IMG/VR virus record: IMGVR_UViG_3300020463_000081
Coordinates: 1 to 31,225 of that record
Origin: a virus
Strand: one strand, 5' to 3'
Length of the DNA stretch: 31,225 nt
This document shows positions 9,301 to 16,717 of this stretch, in pieces. Position 1 is the stretch's first letter. The number at the start of each line of letters is the position of its first letter. The position numbers were made by a program, and so were the translations under genes. The notes below the pieces were generated by a model that did no database searches, was not told the DNA's origin, and worked only from the letters and a program-made list of their open reading frames with translations.

Positions 9301-11678
9301 CCATTAAGAGAGGTTCTATACAATTCTAAAGTTTTTGGCGGTAACTGTGGTAATTTAGGCTGATCAGCTGGAACTCCAGCTAAATTTGAAAGAACGCCAT
9401 CTTCTCCAATAACAATTCTATCCTGTCTAGCAAGATAATGTTCTATTCTTGAAGTAATAAGAGTATCATTTTGTGGTAATTCATTGACAACACCTCCAGA
9501 TGCGCCGCCGGCATCATCAAAAGTTCCGTCAGCCTTTTTAGCAGATCTAAAATCTAATACTTCTCTTAGCTCAACAACGGTTCCATCTCGCATAGTATAT
9601 GATGGAATATTACCGTAAGATGTAGTAGCATACGACCCGACTGCAAAACAGTTACCAGCACCATGCTGATAGTATGTAAATTCTACATAAATATTTCCTG
9701 TAAGCCCACTTGTTGATTTTTGGACTAATTGACCTGGTGCATAAAATCCATCTCTTTGACCATTATCTACTATAAACTGATCACTAACATCAGCCCCGGA
9801 TGACGATCCAGCTTTTATTACTGTTACATCAATAATATCATTTTGGCCCAGAGCTACTGCGTTATTAGATATTGCTACTGTTTTAGTTTGATTAGTCGAA
9901 ATATTTTTTGCTCTTACTGATATATTAGAAGTTTTTGTAACATAAGCTAATACTTCAATTGGATTATCTGCTCCTAATCCTGTCAGAGTTATTGTTTGTC
10001 CACCAATAGTTCCGGTTGAGTTAGATATAATTGTACCATTTACCATCACAATCCAGTCACCTCTATTACTAAATACCTCACCGGATTGAGCTGTTAAAGT
10101 TACTGTATCAGATGCTATTGTGCCTGTAAACTTTCTTTGAACTGTAATATTTGTAAGTGCCACATCTTTTGGACGAGTTACTGGTAATTGGAAAAACAAA
10201 TTATTATCATTTGCTTCTTTAATAGCCGCAACGCTATTCTCTAAAACTAAAGTAGCGAAATGAGTATTATCATAATCTGCAAGAACACTATTATAAAATG
10301 CTAGTGTCTTTGCATCTCTAAAACTATTTGTGCCGGTCATTACTACATCAAATACAAACAATCTGTAGTTACTTCCAAATGCTGCTGGACTATCAGTATG
10401 TCGAATTCTACATGTTCCAATTTTAGTGGTATTACCATTTGGTGTAGTATTATTATGAATTTCTACTTCCGGATAAGTAGTTTTCCCATTTCCTCCAGGT
10501 GAGTCCATAGGCAACGCGCCGGTTATCGCTGATACTACAACATAGCTTCCATATTCAGCAGCTATCGATGACTGAGGTCCTGTAGAAGTGTTTCCCGCAA
10601 AGGTAATTGCTTTTGGAACTTCCAATGTGGTTTTTACCGGATGATTAATTCTATTACCATTTACATAAGCTTTTCCAGGACTTAACACAGCATTTAATGC
10701 AGTTGATGATCCAGAATCATAATTTAAATAGTAAGGATTTACAACATAGTCTCCGGACTCTTCTGCAGTTCTTCTTGCAACTAAATCATTAATTTTATTG
10801 TATTGATTAAATCCATTCGCCTGTTCTACTATAACTGAATTTACAATATTTGCAATATACATAAAAGTATCTAATCCAGGAGTAGAAGGTTTTACAGCAA
10901 GATTTAATGTAATTCTAAATCTATCGGCACCAGGTGCCGCAATGTTTGGAAATGCTCCTTGATTGTCAAATAACGCGTCCTCATCACTTGCAGTAACAAT
11001 ATCCTGAACAACATTAAAACCAACTTCTCCAGTAAAATTGTTTGTATATTTTGAAATAATTAATGATTGTGCTTTCGCAAAGCAAAAATGCCCTTGTGTA
11101 AAATAATCACCGGATGCAACAGATATTCTAACTCCTTGCCCAACCGCTGGATTTGAAACTGTATTAACAGTTTGTACTTTATATTGATCACTACCATTAT
11201 CTAACTGAATAGTTTCTCCTGGCTGAAATTTTAATGATGTAGTTCCAGCGGCCTGTGCTCCACCGCTTCGATACATAACATAAAGAGTAGGAGGATTATT
11301 AGCTGTGCCATCGCCATCTACAATTTCAATAATTTCTGCGCTAACTCCAGAAGTTAGTCCATTATAAATTGCACCAGGAACTGCATTAGTAGTAGTTGGA
11401 AATGCACTAACAGGACCACTTAAATCCCCTGCTACAATTTTAACAAAATCAATATTAGCATTAATACTAATTCCACCAGGATTAACCATTGCTCCTTCTT
11501 TAAAGATATTCCGACCAAATCTTTCCATATCTTTTTGAATAATAGTTTGAGATTGTGTTAATTCTCTGGCTTGTAGAGCTCTACGTGGATTAAAAAGTAT
11601 TCTCTTATAGCCAGCGCTATCGGAAAAATCATCCTTATAAGTAGCATTCATTAGGTTTTCTGAGAAGGTTACTGTCAT
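6390..11678 (-). CDS. Large DUF4815-type baseplate/fibre protein
   Basis: The 1762-residue protein opens with FNPRRALQARELTQSQTI within its first 60 residues, followed by GRNIFKEGAMVNPGG, the signature start of DUF4815 phage proteins. These are large structural proteins of the baseplate periphery or fibre base in marine T4-like phages. A later segment (about residues 1190-1330) has SDPLAQSFYV, FFKTKHPTLPVWIEIRP and NGYPAS, a block that recurs in this family. Around residues 1430-1500 lies a small module, SHNLFVGDKVTLAGL...NGITAAQLN, which recurs in viral structural proteins. It follows gp8 where T4 has gp9 and gp10, so it may replace gp10 in holding fibres on the wedge. That replacement is inferred. 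The gene starts 15 bases after gp8 ends. Confidence 0.75.
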   Translation of the reverse strand: MTVTFSENLMNATYKDDFSDSAGYKRILFNPRRALQARELTQSQTIIQKDMERFGRNIFKEGAMVNPGGISINANIDFVKIVAGDLSGPVSAFPTTTNAVPGAIYNGLTSGVSAEIIEIVDGDGTANNPPTLYVMYRSGGAQAAGTTSLKFQPGETIQLDNGSDQYKVQTVNTVSNPAVGQGVRISVASGDYFTQGHFCFAKAQSLIISKYTNNFTGEVGFNVVQDIVTASDEDALFDNQGAFPNIAAPGADRFRITLNLAVKPSTPGLDTFMYIANIVNSVIVEQANGFNQYNKINDLVARRTAEESGDYVVNPYYLNYDSGSSTALNAVLSPGKAYVNGNRINHPVKTTLEVPKAITFAGNTSTGPQSSIAAEYGSYVVVSAITGALPMDSPGGNGKTTYPEVEIHNNTTPNGNTTKIGTCRIRHTDSPAAFGSNYRLFVFDVVMTGTNSFRDAKTLAFYNSVLADYDNTHFATLVLENSVAAIKEANDNNLFFQLPVTRPKDVALTNITVQRKFTGTIASDTVTLTAQSGEVFSNRGDWIVMVNGTIISNSTGTIGGQTITLTGLGADNPIEVLAYVTKTSNISVRAKNISTNQTKTVAISNNAVALGQNDIIDVTVIKAGSSSGADVSDQFIVDNGQRDGFYAPGQLVQKSTSGLTGNIYVEFTYYQHGAGNCFAVGSYATTSYGNIPSYTMRDGTVVELREVLDFRSAKKADGTFDDAGGASGGVVNELPQNDTLITSRIEHYLARQDRIVIGEDGVLSNLAGVPADQPKLPQLPPKTLELYRTSLNGGTISLSDMVVKFMDNKGYTMKDIGKIDKRVDLLEETVALSLLELDTNALEVLDGSGNNRTKSGFLVDNFKDLFHSDVTNVEYKAAIDPKGMTLHPGFTEYNVGLLYDASQSSETDGVCDTTLEGDNVYLKYTTTPYITQEKVSRTENVNPFMISMYRGSINLSPQSDEWKVDQQAAARVIDGGTRLNTDQALMFDQSEWGWLGTDVEGLEVGNETTVSGSERTTSTAFRERTGNWTRWGFDQSTSAVVNRVVASETIRVSLGSKIIDIAVIPFMRSRKVSFEGIGLRPNAYHFAYLNNVKINDFVKSTGTFDRINSARVEFESPNNITSHPDGASTLLTNALGTVSGSFFIPNNSTTKFRTGNSEFKLLDVTEIETNGGVPGSVGVANYNSAGALQTWQEEIVSTRHLTIVGQRVTTSSNRVQTGASAALRRQPRQTNEELARIIANSDGPNSDPLAQSFYVTNKEGMFVCKVDLFFKTKHPTLPVWIEIRPLVNGYPASNTIVPGSRKYLNPGSEVNVSDDATVATSFTFDEPIYLSGNTEYAIVCITDNTDYLLWTSFMGDFELGSTARKITKQPFLGSFFKSQNSTTWEASQEQDMKFVLHRAVFSTAGGDAYLKNANLPLAGLQSNPIETTNSSAVIRVYQKSHNLFVGDKVTLAGLTATNGITAAQLNTTHTITHIDPTGYKITLAAGTATSDGMGGGLVATATKNIQGSTVYPILQTLSPENTSITATSKLYSGYSNVALETPYITPAAGYTPIALNQKNYFDNPVMVAAATKEDALVGNGGLGGADTASLKISMNTTNDFVSPVIDLQRASLVYTKNEIDYPVGSAISGQNVVFDFAAETTPFGGSALAKHITKPVTLTNTAVGLKVLAAINRPTGAVVEVYYKTGTEDTILTDINWTLATLEAPVSISDNLFTYKDYRYLIGTEAGNIPAFTTFQIKIVLYATNNSKVPTVKDMRVIALGV

Positions 11679-11693
11679 ATTATTACTCTACTC

Positions 11694-13094
11694 TTATAGT
11701 TGGATGATGACTTTAATGTCTTCGGATTGACTTGTGGATCTCTGAACAGCGGCTCTATTATCTAGATATAATACTTCACCGCTTAATCTATTTACTTCAC
11801 CTGGCCGGTCTGCGGAAAGAATAACTCCTTCACCGTTTCCATTTATTTCTTGAATAGTTTCTCCATCTACAAACTGTTTATACCCAGTTTCGGCCGATTG
11901 ATGATAAAACACTCTCGTTCCTTCTGCCACACTAGAATCAACATTATCTATATAAGCCTTTGCACTAGAGCTCACACCTTGAATAGTTTTATCTTTTCCA
12001 AGAGCAACGGTATATTGAGAAAGTTTCATGTTCCGACTAGCAATACCAGTTATAGCATTAAAACCGCCGGCTGAATCACCACCACTTGGGTTTTTAATTA
12101 ATCCTATTTGCCTAAAGTCCTGGGCCAATATAAAATCGTCGTCGGTGTCTAAAATCTTACTTCTAAACATCAAAGCGGTTGATTTCAAATCCTTACGAGG
12201 GTCAAAGCCAAACCCAGGATCAGGACCAACTACTGGTCTTGCTCTTGCGCTATCACCTCCTCCACCTGTAATGATGGCTTCCGCGAATGAATAACTATCT
12301 AAATAATCTAGTGTATTGCCAATACCGGTCTTTGTTTTAATTGCAGTAATTGTACCTGTGTCGGAATCGATTACAGCTGATAGAACCAAAGATGCAGAAT
12401 CTCCGAATAAAAGTTCACCGTTACCTCTAATAGCCACATTTGGTATTTGGCCAACTGTACCGTAATTTTGTCCGCCATTAGTCATTAAAAATGTAGTAAT
12501 TCTACCACCTTTTGCAGCTCCTTGTACAGCAAATTGTTTAAGCTCAATACCAGTAGAATTAGAATCTATAGCTTCTTGCCGATGAACTGGCATATATTGA
12601 GAAGATAAAAAGTAATTTGCTTTTAGAGCTGATATTGTATAAAGAAACTTCCACACATATCCGTCAGAAAGTTCAAAAGGATCAAGGTTACTTGAAGCTG
12701 GTTTTATAAGAGACGGCTGTGTCACCCCTTGTTTATTTTTACCAGTTCTTAGACAAATATATACACCATAATTATCTGTTAAAACGTAATAATATCTACC
12801 AGTGCTAACATTTCCCTGCCTTTGATCATCCCATTGTGGATAGATTGTACCATAAACCCAATCTTGTCTAGGGACAACAAAGCTAGCGGCCTCTACCTTT
12901 TTTATAGATTGTAGTCGCTCTTGAAAATCAATAATATCATACTTCGAATTGATAGGTGTAGTAGCAGTATCATTACTGTCCCATTGCTCAGATCTTGCTA
13001 CGCCAACATAATACTCTGTACCAGAAGTATTATAATCTCCTAGTAATGATTGTAGAATATTAAATTTTAAATCATCGGTAACGACAGCTGTCAT
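11694..13094 (-). CDS. 8: Baseplate wedge protein gp8
   Basis: This 466-residue protein matches T4 gp8 (334 residues) at its marks: GVARSEQWDS near the start (T4 GRSEPWSS), VVPRQDWVYG (T4 VIPRRDW), DGYVWKFLYTIS (T4 DGYVWEYLFEI), and a C-terminus with GEVLYLDNRAAV...SEDIKVII (T4 GEMIYMENRPPI...TEEINILF). gp8 dimers join gp6, gp7 and the outer wedge proteins. The extra length lies mainly in the middle, with GFGFDPRKDLKSTALMF and FRQIGLIKNPSG, as in marine relatives. The ribosome site AGAGGA sits well before the ATG. The gene has its own late promoter in the 84-base gap behind gp7, which sets it apart from the wedge genes before it. Confidence 0.9.
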   Translation of the reverse strand: MTAVVTDDLKFNILQSLLGDYNTSGTEYYVGVARSEQWDSNDTATTPINSKYDIIDFQERLQSIKKVEAASFVVPRQDWVYGTIYPQWDDQRQGNVSTGRYYYVLTDNYGVYICLRTGKNKQGVTQPSLIKPASSNLDPFELSDGYVWKFLYTISALKANYFLSSQYMPVHRQEAIDSNSTGIELKQFAVQGAAKGGRITTFLMTNGGQNYGTVGQIPNVAIRGNGELLFGDSASLVLSAVIDSDTGTITAIKTKTGIGNTLDYLDSYSFAEAIITGGGGDSARARPVVGPDPGFGFDPRKDLKSTALMFRSKILDTDDDFILAQDFRQIGLIKNPSGGDSAGGFNAITGIASRNMKLSQYTVALGKDKTIQGVSSSAKAYIDNVDSSVAEGTRVFYHQSAETGYKQFVDGETIQEINGNGEGVILSADRPGEVNRLSGEVLYLDNRAAVQRSTSQSEDIKVIIQL

Positions 13095-13157
13095 ATTAGT
13101 TTCCTCTTAATACTTACTCAAAATTGCAATGCTAAAAATATTAATTTATGTTAGTTA

Positions 13158-13165
13158 TATTTATA
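13158..13165 (-). promoter_or_regulatory. T4-type late promoter upstream of gp8
   Basis: The minus strand reads TATAAATA here, in the 84-base gap between gp7 and gp8, about 64 bases upstream of the gp8 start. The 19 bases at 13150-13168 are identical to those at 26384-26402 in the gp48/gp4 divergent region, which argues for conserved promoter sequence beyond the octamer. Confidence 0.75.
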
Positions 13166-13178
13166 TAGTTTATTCATG

Positions 13179-14348
13179 CTATACTACCACATCTGAGTCA
13201 TAAAGTGGATAAAGTTGTGTCATATCGGAATCAGCTTCAAAGTGTGCTGCTCCGAGCTCCGCATATGCAAGAGATGTAGTAATAACAGAAGGATATGGTT
13301 TTTTCAAATAATCTGGATTATCGCCAGTTCCCACATAGAATGATGGATATGTTCCATAATATCCATAAGAATCTGCACCGATATGTGTAGGTGCATCATC
13401 TACACGAATTAAAGTTGCGCTATCTGTAGTAGTATTCCAAATCTGCCTTGTCTGAGATCCCCAATCGTATATACTAGATCTCTGCGTATTTAGTACAGCT
13501 AAAGTTAGATTTAAATAAGCATCTTCTTTCAAAGGTCTTACGTGCATTCTTATATTATAATTCACCCCGTTATAATTCATTGTATTTAATGCTGTAATAT
13601 CTACTAACTGTAATGTATCAGCAACAGGTCTTGTTCCAATTGAATCGTATAAAAAGTTTTCTGATATTGAAGCTGGTTCGGAGGGTGCTAATATAAATTC
13701 AGGGAGAGCAAACGAGGTTGCGATAGCTGGTGTTTCAAATAACTTACCTGGTGATTGAGTAACAATTTCAGCCCCTAAGTGAAATCCTGCCGGATGGACA
13801 AACTTTTTATAAAGTTGCTGCCAATTAGGCATAGCAACGTCAGTCCTAATTAAGTGTGATAATAATTGGTATATTCCGCCATCTTGAATTACTTTTTGGG
13901 CATCAACTCCTATTTCAGATGCACTATCATTTAGGAAGAACAAATCATTTTTAGGATAATGTATTTCAGCATCAGTTAAAAAGAAAGCCCTAAAAAATCC
14001 TTCAGCCGAATATTTAGAACCTTTTACTCTATAGAATTTTGCAAATTGCCTAATAACTTCTCTAGGATTAGATGGAAAATATTTAACACCAGTTCCTAAA
14101 GCAAACTCATTAAACATTAGATCTAGTTGAGTTAAAAGATTATCTTCGGCATCTCGAACAGTATACAAGTCTTGAATTAATTCACCAAAATTAGAATTGT
14201 CATCTAAAAAATCATAATAATATTCTAAAAACAAAATAATATTTGGATACTCTGTTTGAAAATACTCAGGTAAGACTTCTTGAATAGAAGACCTATGTAG
14301 ATTTATTGGTAGCCTGTTAAAGTCTTTCAGAGTTTTTGTCTTTGCCAT
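13179..14348 (-). CDS. 7: Short baseplate wedge protein gp7 (C-terminal part only)
   Basis: The 389-residue protein sits between gp6 and gp8, the place of gp7 in T4. It resembles only the last third of T4 gp7 (1032 residues). Shared signs include LPEYFQTEYPNIILFLEYYYDFL (T4 LLQDSNFEAFCEAYIQYL), an acidic/aromatic helix block, FAKFYRVKGSKYSAEGFFRAFF (T4 FFESRSYDFYSTKGIEASYKFLF) and FVHPAGFHLGAEIV (T4 FVHPVGFGFIAITL). In T4 this part wraps around the gp6 dimer to make the wedge core, while the missing N-terminal domains reach outward to gp8 and gp10. So this looks like a minimal gp7. The gap to the gp6 stop is four bases. The ribosome site is weak, so coupling to gp6 translation is likely. Confidence 0.8.
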   Translation of the reverse strand: MAKTKTLKDFNRLPINLHRSSIQEVLPEYFQTEYPNIILFLEYYYDFLDDNSNFGELIQDLYTVRDAEDNLLTQLDLMFNEFALGTGVKYFPSNPREVIRQFAKFYRVKGSKYSAEGFFRAFFLTDAEIHYPKNDLFFLNDSASEIGVDAQKVIQDGGIYQLLSHLIRTDVAMPNWQQLYKKFVHPAGFHLGAEIVTQSPGKLFETPAIATSFALPEFILAPSEPASISENFLYDSIGTRPVADTLQLVDITALNTMNYNGVNYNIRMHVRPLKEDAYLNLTLAVLNTQRSSIYDWGSQTRQIWNTTTDSATLIRVDDAPTHIGADSYGYYGTYPSFYVGTGDNPDYLKKPYPSVITTSLAYAELGAAHFEADSDMTQLYPLYDSDVVV

Positions 14349-14352
14349 ATTA

Positions 14353-16194
14353 TTAGCCTAATACTACATTTGTATTTTGGAAATCAACTGTGATTCCAAC
14401 TTGCATAGTTTTATCATCGGCTTTTAATAGATAATTTCTAAGTGGTTTTATTACACTCTGATCAGCCGGAGTGACTGTAAACTTTATAGAAGGTGAGCCG
14501 TCTAAAATAGATCTTGGGGTAAACGCGTTCAAAGATACTAAACCACTTTGCGTAAAATATTCTCCAATAGTATCTACAATAACTGCACTATTAGCGTCAA
14601 CAATTTGAAGTACTGTAGTTCCTAACTTATTACGTATTCTTGCAATTTTATTTGATGCCCCATATGTAAATGAGGTTGATTCAATACTATAAAATGTAAG
14701 ACCTGGTGCTTCTAGTCTAACCGGAAAATACATCTTATATGACTGTTCTTTATTTAAAAGCGGAATTAAATTTATTATAAGTTTAACATCCATTTTTGAA
14801 GAAAGAATAGATGGATCAAACGCATCAATTTCAGTTAACAAAGCTGATCTTCTAAATGTCTTTCCGAATCCATTTAATTTGGTTGCAAAATGTGTTTTAA
14901 TAAGATTTTTTACTTTATTTTCAACATTACCGCTTTTAAGTCCAGTAAGATTTGGATCCCATTGTATCTGAGTTTCTAAATTAAATCCAATAGTTACAGG
15001 ATCAACAAATTTTGTTCCTATAGCCATAATTCCTAAATTATCAGCATATGTATTTTCTATAGCTGCTTTAAGTGCAACCTTTTCATCTTCAGTTACAGTA
15101 TCATCAAACCCCAAACTAATATACACTTTACCGTAATCAACTGGAACATTATCTTGACTTCCCCATGCAGAAACTGCAGTAATAGTTGGAAAATTAGCTT
15201 TAATCATAGATTCATAGTCAAGAGCTGTAACAAGCCTTTGTTGAGTTGCAAAAGCCGCTGGGGCGAGTTGTTTAATAGCATCAATTGATTGTAAATCAGC
15301 TCCACTTATTGAATTAGTTAGCGGAGTAACGCTAATAACTTTAGAAGCGCCGTTTACTGTTAATTGTGTATTTGAAGTGAATGTTGTTCCACCATTAGCA
15401 CTCGCTCCACTAGTACTAAGGTAGTTAACAACAATTTTATTTCCCGCATTAGGAGCTTTACCAAAAGTAACTCCATCACCAAAATTAAGTTCATAAAAAC
15501 CATTTGGAGTTTCTCGTATTGTATAAAGTGTAGAAGCAGCACTGACAGTAACAGCTTTATTTAATTCAGTATATACGGTGCTATCGGTTGATGTTACTGA
15601 GTTGAATACTGTTACAGTCGCTGTTTTAACATCTATGTTTTTATCAGGAATTACATAAACTTGTCTATCAGTGGTTTCACCGACAAAGAATGTTTTATTT
15701 TTTATAACGCCTTCATATGCAATTATTTCTTCAACGCCAGTAGCAGTTGCAAATGTATATACTCCATTTGCATCAATAGCAGTATATTGTTGTCTTGTAA
15801 AAAATTGAAATGTATTACCATCAATAGTAGTCGAAAAGCTGGCTCCGGCTGGTAAAACAACTGCGGTTGGTCTATTAGCATCGTTTGATAAATTAATACT
15901 CGCTCTTAATGTAACCTGCGCCGATGTTTTTGAAGAAACGTCTAAACCTAACATTTCAGCATGAGAAACAACTGATGATCGTAGCTGTGCAGTATCTAAG
16001 AAAGATTCATTTAAAGCAAAGTTAGCAATCAATCCATTAAAATGAGTATTATATGCAAGAACATCTAATATATTATTGAGTCCAGATGCATCAAAATCGT
16101 AATCTGAAAATTCTGATTTTGCTTTTAGATATGTTTTAAGCGAAGCTTTGATTTGATCAAAGTCAAGTTGAGTTGATGTAATATTCGTTGCCAT
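14353..16194 (-). CDS. 6: Baseplate wedge protein gp6
   Basis: The 613-residue protein (T4 gp6 has 660) begins with LDFDQIKASLKTYLKAKSEFSDYDFDAS and NILDVLAYNTHFNGLIANFALNESFLDTAQLRSSV in pieces that are typical of gp6 and of the wider baseplate J-like family. It continues into LINFG-type strands (YELNFGDGVTFGKAP) and TALDYESMIKANFPTI. gp6 dimers form the continuous inner ring of the baseplate and link wedges together. The start lies directly after the gp25 stop, with no gap, and the GAGG before it sits inside the end of gp25. The C-terminal 200 residues carry the dimer-forming region in T4. Nothing in the sequence suggests damage. Confidence 0.92.
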   Translation of the reverse strand: MATNITSTQLDFDQIKASLKTYLKAKSEFSDYDFDASGLNNILDVLAYNTHFNGLIANFALNESFLDTAQLRSSVVSHAEMLGLDVSSKTSAQVTLRASINLSNDANRPTAVVLPAGASFSTTIDGNTFQFFTRQQYTAIDANGVYTFATATGVEEIIAYEGVIKNKTFFVGETTDRQVYVIPDKNIDVKTATVTVFNSVTSTDSTVYTELNKAVTVSAASTLYTIRETPNGFYELNFGDGVTFGKAPNAGNKIVVNYLSTSGASANGGTTFTSNTQLTVNGASKVISVTPLTNSISGADLQSIDAIKQLAPAAFATQQRLVTALDYESMIKANFPTITAVSAWGSQDNVPVDYGKVYISLGFDDTVTEDEKVALKAAIENTYADNLGIMAIGTKFVDPVTIGFNLETQIQWDPNLTGLKSGNVENKVKNLIKTHFATKLNGFGKTFRRSALLTEIDAFDPSILSSKMDVKLIINLIPLLNKEQSYKMYFPVRLEAPGLTFYSIESTSFTYGASNKIARIRNKLGTTVLQIVDANSAVIVDTIGEYFTQSGLVSLNAFTPRSILDGSPSIKFTVTPADQSVIKPLRNYLLKADDKTMQVGITVDFQNTNVVLG

Positions 16195-16638
16195 TTATCT
16201 TAGCCTCGCTACTGATGTTTCGATGACTTCTATTGAGCCTGTTGCAATTATTTGAAATTCTATTCTACAAAAAATATTATTTAGATCCGGCTGGACTTGT
16301 GACTGAACATTTATAACTCTTGCTCTAGGTTCCCAATTTTTTACTGCCATCGTAATTTCTTGATTAATATCATCTTCCATTAAATCATCTGCTAATTCAA
16401 ATAATAAACCAGACAAGTCAGCACCGAATTGATGTTGAAATGGCTTTTCAAATTTATTAGTCATTAATAAATTCTTTACAGCTTGCTTAACTGCTGCGGC
16501 GTCTTCTTTTTTAAAAATATCACCATTAGTCTTTTTATTAAAAGATAAATTGATATCTTTACTGGGGTTTATTACCGAAGTAATAATACCCGGACTAGCT
16601 AAATCACCATCTTCTGCTGCAAATGCTTTTGTTACCAT
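16195..16638 (-). CDS. 25: Baseplate wedge protein gp25 (sheath initiator)
   Basis: The 147-residue protein (T4 132) carries the gp25 core: FGADLSGLLFEL at about residues 71-82 and WEPRARVINVQ with the conserved Glu-Pro-Arg at 103-105. That motif is shared with TssE of type VI secretion and other contractile systems, where it holds the first sheath ring to the wedge. The N-terminus is longer than in T4. The gene starts a new late transcript from the promoter at 16663-16670 and is followed without gap by gp6. In contractile systems both proteins meet at the inner wedge, so tight pairing makes sense. Confidence 0.92.
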   Translation of the reverse strand: MVTKAFAAEDGDLASPGIITSVINPSKDINLSFNKKTNGDIFKKEDAAAVKQAVKNLLMTNKFEKPFQHQFGADLSGLLFELADDLMEDDINQEITMAVKNWEPRARVINVQSQVQPDLNNIFCRIEFQIIATGSIEVIETSVARLR

Positions 16639-16662
16639 TTTTCTATCTTCTATTGTTTATTC

Positions 16663-16670
16663 TATTTATA
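16663..16670 (-). promoter_or_regulatory. T4-type late promoter upstream of gp25
   Basis: The minus strand reads TATAAATA in the 79-base gap between the spike gene and gp25. The start codon of gp25 lies 25 bases from the end of the octamer, which leaves a short leader with room for a ribosome site. The rest of the gap shows nothing else I recognise. Confidence 0.7.
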
Positions 16671-16717
16671 TGATTTTTAGCTAACTCTAATTATTTTCCA
16701 AAAATCGCCACCGCGAA

